Source: Prevotellaceae bacterium | Lineage (GTDB): Bacteria > Bacteroidota > Bacteroidia > Bacteroidales > UBA932 | NCBI GenBank assembly: GCA_031259225.1 | Contig: JAIRLT010000190.1 | Location: forward strand, 1-5,098 | Reading direction: 5' to 3' | DNA length: 5,098 nucleotides | Shown: positions 1-5,098 of the stretch, one piece after another | How positions within the stretch are numbered: position 1 is the first letter of the stretch | Layout: every line of letters starts with the position of its first letter | Notes under the pieces: generated by a model | Told to the model about the DNA's origin: nothing | The model's database searches: none | What the model saw: only the letters and a program-made list of their open reading frames with translations | Position numbers and translations under genes: made by a program

Positions 1-1448
1 TAGCGGTAATCGGGACCGCCTACATAGGCGCGGACAAAACCGGTTTGCGGCTCTACCGCCATGAACGCCACGCGCAGCAGTGACTTATAGTATAAAATGG
101 AATCGTGCGGCGTCATCACGGTGTCAATAGCGCCCCGCTGCCACGAAAAGATTTTCATCGGCACGGGTTCTTTGAAAGATGTTTCGATGTCCTTTTCGGT
201 GAAGCCTTCTGCTTTCATCGCACGGTAACGGTCGCTGGTCAGCATCCCTTGCCGGATTATCTGCTGCGCACGCTCCCGTGTAAGGTCGTTAGAGAACGGG
301 AAATTCCGCCGGTACTTTAATTCGGCATTGAACGCCGGTTGCAAGTCATAGCGCAAGTGCATGGTGATAGCTTCTTCGGCATACCGCTGCATGCGTGAAT
401 TGACAGTGGTATAAATTTTCAATCCGTCGCGGTCAAGATCGTAGCGGCTGCCGTCGGGTTTAAAGTTCTTGTTGAGCCACCCGTACAGCGGGTCGGTCGC
501 CCACGACACAGAGTCATTCCTGTAATCAAGCAGGCGTTTCCCGTAACGGCTGCGCACAGGCTTCTGCATATTCATAGTGCGCCGCAACATATCACGGAAG
601 TAAGGCGCCTGTCCCGACAAGTGGTCTTGCGGCTGGAAGCTCAGTGTTACCGGCAATCCTTTCAGCGAATCGCCTTCCGCCTCCGGCAGGTAGCCGCATT
701 TCACCATTTGCGCAATCACATGGTTACGGCGCGTTAAGGCACGGGCGGGATTACGCACCGGGCTGTACCTCGACGGCGCATTGACTACGCCCACCAGCAT
801 CGCCGCTTCCTCCAAATTCAGTTGCGACGGATGCTTACCGAAGAAAGTGGAAGCCGCCGACTGGATGCCATAAGCATTGCTGCCGTAAAAAACCGTATTG
901 AAATACATCGCAATAATTTCTTCTTTGGTATAGTTCCGCTCAATTTTCACGGCGGTAACCCATTCTTCCAATTTTTGCCAGACACGTTTCACTTTGTTCT
1001 GCTCACGTTGCGAAAATAAATTCAATGCCAACTGTTGCGAGATGGTGCTGCCGCCGCCGGAACTTTTATCGCGAAACAGCAGGGTTTTCACCGCTACGCG
1101 TCCCATGCTGAAAAAATCAATGCCCGCATGACTGTAAAAACGCTTGTCTTCCGTAGCGACTAACGCGTCTATCAAGTAGGGGGAAAGTTCGTCGTACGAC
1201 ACAAAAGAGCGGTTCTCGATGTGAAAAGTCGCCAATACCACCCCGTCGGACGAAATAATTTCGGTAGCCAAATTACTGTCCGGGTTTTCCAACTCTTCGA
1301 ACGAAGGAATATGTCCCAACCAGCCAACTGTCATAAACAGGGCAGCTACACCGGCTATTCCGGCAAACACTATACCCCAAAACCACCGGAAAATTTTCCG
1401 TCCCCGACGGTTTTTACTTGTTCCTTTGGATTTATTTTTTTTTGCCAT
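1..1448 (-). CDS. mrcA: Penicillin-binding protein 1A, bifunctional (GT51 glycosyltransferase plus transpeptidase); 3' end beyond window
   Basis: Class A penicillin-binding protein, which polymerises lipid II into glycan strands and cross-links the peptides on the outer face of the inner membrane. The reading frame is open from the ATG at 1448 to the window edge (482 codons). A basic tail (residues 3-21) precedes one membrane anchor (about 22-45). The GT51 domain spans about 75-255. Motif 1 is EDKRFYSHAG (catalytic E100, with D101, F104, H107). Motif 2 is GGGSTISQQLALNLF (131-145). Motif 3 is QKLEEW with the second acidic residue. Motif 4 runs from N184 to NAPSRYSP (223-230). The transpeptidase domain begins near LKIYTTVNSRMQ (343 on), and the last residues read EPQTGFVRAYVGGPDYR, normally just before the SxxK serine, which lies outside the window. 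Family members are about 750-800 aa, so roughly 60% is present. Unusual: Leu142 replaces the usual motif 2 lysine. The symbol is by family equivalence. The gene is divergent from topA and has no Shine-Dalgarno. Confidence 0.95.
   Translation of the reverse strand, partial: MAKKNKSKGTSKNRRGRKIFRWFWGIVFAGIAGVAALFMTVGWLGHIPSFEELENPDSNLATEIISSDGVVLATFHIENRSFVSYDELSPYLIDALVATEDKRFYSHAGIDFFSMGRVAVKTLLFRDKSSGGGSTISQQLALNLFSQREQNKVKRVWQKLEEWVTAVKIERNYTKEEIIAMYFNTVFYGSNAYGIQSAASTFFGKHPSQLNLEEAAMLVGVVNAPSRYSPVRNPARALTRRNHVIAQMVKCGYLPEAEGDSLKGLPVTLSFQPQDHLSGQAPYFRDMLRRTMNMQKPVRSRYGKRLLDYRNDSVSWATDPLYGWLNKNFKPDGSRYDLDRDGLKIYTTVNSRMQRYAEEAITMHLRYDLQPAFNAELKYRRNFPFSNDLTRERAQQIIRQGMLTSDRYRAMKAEGFTEKDIETSFKEPVPMKIFSWQRGAIDTVMTPHDSILYYKSLLRVAFMAVEPQTGFVRAYVGGPDYR
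1435..1443 (-). repeat. A9 homopolymer in codons 2-5 of the PBP1A gene
   Basis: The coding strand reads ATG GC followed by nine A and a T (nine T on the plus strand), encoding A-K-K-N just after the start codon. Runs of this length can slip in replication or sequencing. A one-base change would put nearly the whole protein out of frame. As given, the frame is intact. Confidence 0.9.
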
Positions 1449-1544
1449 CGCTATATTTATATATAAGAAATTACTTATCAGTTTATTGCTGCATGAAAAG
1501 CGAACGTCTTTCAGACCTTTTCAAATACAAAATAACATAAAAAA

Positions 1545-1577
1545 TTTGGAATATACCTTATTTTATCACTTACTTTG
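1545..1577 (+). promoter_or_regulatory. Candidate Bacteroides-type promoter of topA
   Basis: TTTG at 1545-1548 is followed, after 21 nt, by TTACTTTG at 1570-1577. The known Bacteroides primary sigma factor consensus is a -33 TTTG and a -7 TAnnTTTG about 19-21 nt apart, so only the second base of the -7 box differs. Transcription would start a few bases beyond 1577, giving a 5' leader of roughly 45-50 nt. Assigned by pattern only; in such AT-rich DNA a partial match could arise by chance. Confidence 0.5.
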
Positions 1578-1596
1578 TAAAAAATATAATGAAAAC

Positions 1597-1629
1597 AAAT
1601 TGAAATCGTGAAATCTTTAAAATTGAAAT
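1597..1629 (+). repeat. 10-bp direct repeat in the topA leader
   Basis: AAATTGAAAT occurs at 1597-1606 and again at 1620-1629, 23 bp apart, with the second copy one base before the topA ATG. With about 23% G+C this could be chance. It might otherwise be an A-rich ribosome-loading signal, which is inference only. Confidence 0.4.
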
Positions 1630-1630
1630 T

Positions 1631-3970
1631 ATGCAGGAAAATTTAGTTATCGTAGAGTCGCCGGCAAAAGCCAAAACGATTGAGAAATTTTTAGGGAAAG
1701 ATTTCTTAGTAAAATCAAGCTTCGGACATATTCGCGACCTGTCAAAGAATAAACAATTCGGTATTGACATAAAGAATAATTTTGAACCCGACTACGTGGT
1801 ATCGGAAGATAAATTAAAGGTAGTAGCCGAATTGAAAAAATTAGCCAAACAGGCGAAAACCGTTTGGCTCGCTTCCGATGAAGACCGCGAAGGAGAAGCC
1901 ATTGCATGGCACTTGATAGAAACATTGAAATTAGACCCGGAAAAAACCAAACGCATCGTATTCCACGAAATCACCAAGGACGCTATTCTCCATGCCATTC
2001 AAAACCCGCGTACGGTGGACATGAACTTGGTGAATGCACAACAAGCGCGCCGCGTACTCGACCGGCTGGTGGGTTTTGAAGTATCGCCGGTGTTGTGGCG
2101 GAAAGTGAAAGAAGGCTTGTCGGCGGGGCGCGTGCAATCCGTTGCCGTGCGCCTGATTGTGGAACGCGAACGCGAAGCGCTGAACTTCCAAACGGCGTCG
2201 TCCTTCAAGGTCAGTGGACTCTTTGAACCGGTGGATGGGAAAAAATTCACGCTCAAAGCCGAACTCTCCGAAAAATTCAAAGACGAAAATACGGCGCAGC
2301 AATTCTTAGAAAAATGCAAAACGGCTGCCTATACGGTACAGGCGATTGAAAAAAAACCGGCGAAAAAAATGCCGGCGCCTCCCTTTACGACTTCCACGCT
2401 GCAACAGGAAGCCTCGCGCAAACACGGTTTTTCCGTCAGCCAAACCATGAGCGTCGCGCAACGCCTCTATGAAGCCGGATGGATTACCTACATGCGTACC
2501 GACTCAACCAACCTCTCGGAAATGGCGTTGAAAAGCGCAAAAAGCGCCATCGAACAGCTATTCGGGAGCGATTATTCCCAAACCCGCCGGTATGCCACCA
2601 AAACCAAAGGCGCACAGGAAGCGCACGAAGCCATCCGCCCGACCTACATGAACCGGACAGACATTGAAGGTTCCGCTCAGGAACGTAAATTGTACGACCT
2701 GATTTGGAAACGCGCTATTGCATCGCAAATGGCGGAAGCGCGACTGGAAAAAACGGAAATAACTGTCGGCGTTTCCACCGCCCCGCAAACCTTTCAGGCG
2801 CGTGGTGAAGTGATTTTGTTCGACGGGTTTTTAAAAGTATATATGGAAACCAACGATGACGAACCGGAAGACCAATCCGGCAGCGGGCTGTTGCCGCCGC
2901 TGAAAAACAATCAATCGTTGGAAGCGTTGGAAATTACGGCTACCGAGCGTTTCTCGCAGCGCCCGGCGCGCTACACCGAGGCAAGTTTGGTGAAACGACT
3001 GGAAGAACTGGGCATCGGGCGACCATCAACGTATGCGCCGACCATTACCACGATTATCAATCGCGGCTACGTGACCAAAGAAGACCGTCCGGGCGTGGAA
3101 CGTAAATATATCCAGTGGCTGTTGCAAAAGGACAACCTTGCGAAGAAAATACTGGTGGAAATCACCGGCGCAGAAAAATCGAAGCTCTTCCCAAGCGACA
3201 TCGGGATGCTGGTAAACGATTTCCTGAATGAATATTTCCAAAACATCGTGGATTACGGTTTCACCGCTAATGTGGAAGAAGAATTTGACGAAATCGCCGA
3301 GGGAAAACTGCAATGGAATAAAATGATCGGCAAATTCTACCAGCCGTTCCATACCAACGTTACCGAGACACTGGAAACATCGCGCATCATGAATGCCGAA
3401 CGGATTTTAGGGCAAGACCCGAAAACCGGCAAAACCGTGTCCGTCCGCATTGGTCGCTACGGTCCGCTGGCGCAGTTGGGCGAAGCCGACGATGAAAAAA
3501 AGCAGTTTGCCTCCCTGCAAAAAGGACAGCTAATAGAAACCATTACGCTGGAAGAAGCCTTGAACTTGTTTGAGCTTCCACGCACCGTCGGCTCCTACGA
3601 AAATAAAGACATTACGGCGGCTATCGGGCGTTTCGGACCGTATGTCCGCATCGGCTCGGAATTTGTGTCCCTCAAAAAAGAAGACAGTCCCTACACCGTA
3701 ACCGTTGAACGGGCTATCGAACTGATTGAAGAAAAACGCCAAAAAGCCCGTGAAAAACAAATCAGGGTATTTGAAAAAGAAGATATACAAATCCTCAACG
3801 GTCGCTTTGGACCTTATATCGCACACGCCGGCAATAATTACAAAATCCCAAAAGGCGCCGACCCCGCAAAGCTGACACTGGAAGAAAGTTTGGATATTAT
3901 CGCCGCACAAAAAGATAAAAAGCAGGGAACGAAAGGCGTGAAGCGAAAGGCGGTAAGTCGTAAGTCGTAA
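1631..3970 (+). CDS. topA: DNA topoisomerase I (type IA), zinc-ribbon-less with C-terminal Toprim_Crpt-type repeats
   Basis: Type IA topoisomerase, which relaxes negative supercoils by cutting one strand through a 5'-phosphotyrosine link and passing the other strand. The start is secure: an in-frame TGA lies at 1601-1603, this is the only ATG between, and E9 falls where the E. coli enzyme has its Toprim glutamate. The Toprim domain (about 3-115) has IVESPAKAKTI with E9 and the acidic triad D83, D85, E87 in ASDEDREGEAIAWHL. The core has SAGRVQS (164-170), the active-site Y287 in ITYMRTDSTN, and AHEAIRP (331-337). GIGRPSTYAPTI sits at 461-472. The C-terminus has three glycine-rich repeats: GRYGP (608-612), GRFGP (666-670) and GRFGP (724-728). 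The only cysteine is C229, so no zinc ribbons are possible; this resembles actinobacterial and Bacteroidota enzymes. A lysine/arginine-rich tail (761-779) ends the protein, and its last five codons lie inside a 7-bp repeat array. The length of 779 aa is typical. Confidence 0.98.
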   Translation: MQENLVIVESPAKAKTIEKFLGKDFLVKSSFGHIRDLSKNKQFGIDIKNNFEPDYVVSEDKLKVVAELKKLAKQAKTVWLASDEDREGEAIAWHLIETLKLDPEKTKRIVFHEITKDAILHAIQNPRTVDMNLVNAQQARRVLDRLVGFEVSPVLWRKVKEGLSAGRVQSVAVRLIVEREREALNFQTASSFKVSGLFEPVDGKKFTLKAELSEKFKDENTAQQFLEKCKTAAYTVQAIEKKPAKKMPAPPFTTSTLQQEASRKHGFSVSQTMSVAQRLYEAGWITYMRTDSTNLSEMALKSAKSAIEQLFGSDYSQTRRYATKTKGAQEAHEAIRPTYMNRTDIEGSAQERKLYDLIWKRAIASQMAEARLEKTEITVGVSTAPQTFQARGEVILFDGFLKVYMETNDDEPEDQSGSGLLPPLKNNQSLEALEITATERFSQRPARYTEASLVKRLEELGIGRPSTYAPTITTIINRGYVTKEDRPGVERKYIQWLLQKDNLAKKILVEITGAEKSKLFPSDIGMLVNDFLNEYFQNIVDYGFTANVEEEFDEIAEGKLQWNKMIGKFYQPFHTNVTETLETSRIMNAERILGQDPKTGKTVSVRIGRYGPLAQLGEADDEKKQFASLQKGQLIETITLEEALNLFELPRTVGSYENKDITAAIGRFGPYVRIGSEFVSLKKEDSPYTVTVERAIELIEEKRQKAREKQIRVFEKEDIQILNGRFGPYIAHAGNNYKIPKGADPAKLTLEESLDIIAAQKDKKQGTKGVKRKAVSRKS

Positions 3971-4015
3971 GTCATGAGTCGTAAGTCGTAAGTCATAAGT
4001 CATAAGTCATAAGTC
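3953..4015 (+). repeat. Heptanucleotide tandem repeat, 9 units of RTAAGTC, overlapping the 3' end of topA
   Basis: Exactly 63 bp made of nine 7-bp units with no indel: GTAAGTC three times, ATGAGTC once, GTAAGTC twice, ATAAGTC three times. The first 18 bases are coding and supply the last five codons of topA (V-S-R-K-S) and its TAA stop; the rest is intergenic. The first base changes from G near topA to A at the far end. The unit is not self-complementary, so the array does not form a simple hairpin. It resembles the short tandemly repeated repetitive (STRR) heptamers described in cyanobacteria; that is an analogy of form only. Confidence 0.97.
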
Positions 4016-4041
4016 GCGACAAGCGCACTAATACCAGCCCC

Positions 4042-4077
4042 AATCTGTAAATCCGTAAATCTGTAAATCTGTAAATC
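4042..4077 (+). repeat. Octanucleotide tandem repeat, first array (4.5 units of AATCTGTA)
   Basis: Units in order are AATCTGTA, AATCCGTA, AATCTGTA, AATCTGTA and a final half unit AATC. The single variant changes T to C at the fifth base. The unit matches that of the second array, from which 17 unrelated bases (4078-4094) separate it. Confidence 0.95.
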
Positions 4078-4094
4078 ATTTTGGCGTCAGCCTA

Positions 4095-4137
4095 AATCTG
4101 TAAATCTGTAAATCTGTAAATCCGTAAATCTGTAAAT
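4095..4137 (+). repeat. Octanucleotide tandem repeat, second array (5 units plus 3 bp of AATCTGTA), just upstream of a start codon
   Basis: Units are AATCTGTA three times, AATCCGTA, AATCTGTA, then a partial AAT. The array ends 8 bp before the ATG at 4146, so it occupies the position of the ribosome landing site and probable leader of the downstream gene. It also supplies the in-frame TAA at 4125-4127 that bounds that gene upstream. Confidence 0.95.
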
Positions 4138-4145
4138 TCAAAATC

Positions 4146-5098
4146 ATGCAATACCAGCAAATCATCCACTGTGTTGATGCCCGCCATTTGCGAGTCGGGT
4201 ATCCGGAAGCGCAGGCAGCTATTATCGGAACGGGGTCGCACAGTCCGGTTATCGATGCACTCATGCCGCTGTATGCTCACCGGCATACTGCGCCGGTGTT
4301 GCATGTGGAATGTGCGGAAAATGATGTGGCAAACGTAGTGGACGATTGCCGGCAGCGCAATATTGTGGCGGTTATTGTAGGCAATGCCCCTTTCCAGCCC
4401 GGCGGGCAACCGTTCTCTGCCGCCGTAGTGGCGCCGTCGGCAAACATGCGGTCGGTGGAATTATACCGTCCGGTGCTGGAACATCCGCAATTGGATATTT
4501 TTTCGGTCATCGGCTTCCAGAGCTGTCTCACTGCCGCCGGGGATATCGAATGGCTGCACGGGCAGGGCTACGAAACACTGCGGCTCGGCGCATTCCGCGA
4601 CTGTCCCGCCGAAGCCGAACCGCTGCTCCGCGAAGCGCACCATGTGTTCTTTGACCTGAATGCCCTGCGCGCCCCCGACGCTCCTGAAACCTGCCGGCAG
4701 TCGCCCAATGGCTTGTATGCCGAAGAGCTGTGCCAGTTAGCCGCTTACAGCGGTCGCGCGCCCGGGTTGCAAAGTTTCCGGCTGTTCCATTTCCTGCCCT
4801 CCATGGCATCCACGACCCTTACGGCACAAACCGCCGCCCAGACCTTGTGGCACCTGCTTGAAGGCATTGCCATTCGCCACCGGTGGCATATACCCAACAG
4901 CACGGCGCACATCGAAAAAATTATTGTGGACGCCGGCGAAAACGGGCAATCCATCACTTTCCTTCATGACACTGTTGCCGGCTACTGGTGGTTGCAGATA
5001 CCCTTGACCGGCGGCTCGCACCGCCTCATTGCCTGTTTGCAGGAAGACTACCGGTGCGCCTGCCGCCATGAAGTGCCGGTGCGCTGGCTGCGCTATTT
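4146..5098 (+). CDS. Arginase/formimidoylglutamase-fold protein, probable pseudoenzyme; 3' end beyond window
   Basis: The frame is open from the ATG at 4146 to the window edge (317 codons); an in-frame TAA at 4125-4127 rules out a much earlier start. The sequence resembles the Bacteroidota branch of the ureohydrolase superfamily, often annotated arginase or formimidoylglutamase. Diagnostic stretches are IGFQSCLTAAGDIEWL (122-137), ETLRLGAFRD (143-152), FFDLNALRAPDAP (168-180), SPNGLYAEELCQLAAYSG (186-203) and the C-terminal WWLQIPL with EDYRCACRHEVPVRW (281-314). True arginases bind two Mn ions through a GGxH motif, DAHxD and DxDxxD. Here DxDxxD reads D170-L-N172-A-L-R175, no DAHxD occurs, and the GGxH region reads VGNAPFQP (78-85). 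Hydrolysis of a guanidino substrate is therefore unlikely, and the true role is unknown. No signal peptide or membrane segment is visible, so it is probably cytosolic. Judging by family ends, only about 10-30 residues are missing. Its G+C is visibly higher than that of early topA (41 of 60 bases in 4561-4620). Confidence 0.8.
   Translation, partial: MQYQQIIHCVDARHLRVGYPEAQAAIIGTGSHSPVIDALMPLYAHRHTAPVLHVECAENDVANVVDDCRQRNIVAVIVGNAPFQPGGQPFSAAVVAPSANMRSVELYRPVLEHPQLDIFSVIGFQSCLTAAGDIEWLHGQGYETLRLGAFRDCPAEAEPLLREAHHVFFDLNALRAPDAPETCRQSPNGLYAEELCQLAAYSGRAPGLQSFRLFHFLPSMASTTLTAQTAAQTLWHLLEGIAIRHRWHIPNSTAHIEKIIVDAGENGQSITFLHDTVAGYWWLQIPLTGGSHRLIACLQEDYRCACRHEVPVRWLRY

Larger units (their letters stand above)
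1449..1630. other. Divergent intergenic region between PBP1A and topA
   Basis: This 182-bp gap contains 41 G or C bases (about 23%), far below the coding sequence on either side, as expected for a divergent promoter region. A topA promoter candidate is annotated separately. For the PBP1A direction the best -7-like sequence is TGTATTTG on the minus strand at 1529-1522 (TAnnTTTG with one mismatch). No TTG lies at the expected distance upstream, so I do not call that promoter. No Shine-Dalgarno precedes either start codon, and I see no coding sequence, hairpin or RNA gene here. Confidence 0.8.
3971..4145 (+). other. Repeat-filled gap between topA and the arginase-like gene; no clear terminator
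   Basis: Of these 175 bp, about 124 belong to the 7-bp array or the two 8-bp arrays. The remaining single-copy pieces are 4016-4041, 4078-4094 and 4138-4145. I see no GC-rich stem followed by a T run, and no Bacteroides-type promoter pair in the single-copy pieces. Transcription may therefore continue from topA into the next gene, or the promoter may be hidden in repeat sequence. Confidence 0.7.
4030..4158. repeat. 9-bp direct repeat flanking the octamer arrays
   Basis: AATACCAGC is present at 4030-4038, 3 bp before the first octamer array, and again at 4150-4158, inside codons 2-5 of the downstream gene. The copies bracket both octamer arrays with a 120-bp offset. Possible explanations are a target duplication around an inserted segment, a slippage product, or chance. 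No inverted terminal repeats support a mobile element. Confidence 0.4.

Noticed and set aside
1585..1590. TATAAT, resembling a classical -10 box upstream of topA
   Set aside because: No TTGACA-like sequence lies about 17 bp upstream, and in Bacteroidota the main sigma factor uses a different -7 consensus. In 23% G+C DNA, TATAAT is common by chance.
3530..4003. Minus-strand open frame of 157 codons beginning MTYDLRLTTHDLRLTTYRL
   Set aside because: It starts inside the heptamer array, whose reverse strand is stop-free in every frame, and then runs antisense to topA. The N-terminus is translated repeat, so this is a spurious frame.
4013..4020. GTCGCGAC 8-bp palindrome as an operator
   Set aside because: It arises where the last heptamer meets unique sequence, does not extend beyond 8 bp, and occurs once.
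4083..4092. GGC-GTCA-GCC mini-hairpin as a terminator for topA
   Set aside because: The stem is only 3 bp, the outer pairs do not match, and no T run follows.
3953..4137. Possible CRISPR array
   Set aside because: Units are 7-8 bp, directly abutting, with no unique spacers of regular length and no cas genes in the window.
4076..4409. Two minus-strand open frames containing TDLQIYRF-type repeats
   Set aside because: Their C-termini are reverse-strand translations of the octamer arrays, and the rest is antisense to the clearly recognised arginase-like gene.
4346..4654. Plus-strand open frame of 102 codons
   Set aside because: It lies entirely within the arginase-like gene in another frame; only that gene's frame gives recognisable family motifs.

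Overview
The window looks like ordinary chromosomal DNA from a member of the Bacteroidota, most likely Bacteroidales. Three things point there. The translated genes resemble that phylum's versions of penicillin-binding protein 1A, of a topoisomerase I without zinc ribbons, and of a degenerate arginase-fold protein. No start codon has a Shine-Dalgarno sequence. A Bacteroides-type promoter (TTTG, then about 21 nt, then a TAnnTTTG-like box) lies before topA. This assignment comes from remembered family features, not from a search.

Layout. Positions 1-1448 (minus strand) hold the first 482 codons of a bifunctional class A penicillin-binding protein. The glycosyltransferase half is complete, and the window edge cuts the gene just before the transpeptidase serine. 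A 182-bp AT-rich gap (41 G+C bases, about 23%) holds the divergent promoters. topA (plus, 1631-3970) is complete at 779 aa. Its last five sense codons and its stop codon lie inside a perfectly phased array of nine 7-bp repeats (3953-4015). Two arrays of a related 8-bp repeat follow (4042-4077 and 4095-4137). The second ends 8 bp before the ATG of a plus-strand gene (4146 to beyond 5098). That gene encodes a ureohydrolase (arginase/formimidoylglutamase) fold protein that has lost nearly all the metal ligands.

The genes share no obvious pathway: one builds peptidoglycan, one relaxes DNA supercoils, and one is a probable pseudoenzyme. topA and the arginase-like gene are co-directional across 175 bp with no convincing terminator, so read-through is possible.

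I see no defence system, mobile element, tRNA, rRNA, riboswitch or CRISPR array. The most unusual structure is the pair of short tandem repeat families between topA and the next gene. They share a GTAARTC core, place a TAA in all three forward frames, and leave the opposite strand open. I found no convincing new multi-gene system.
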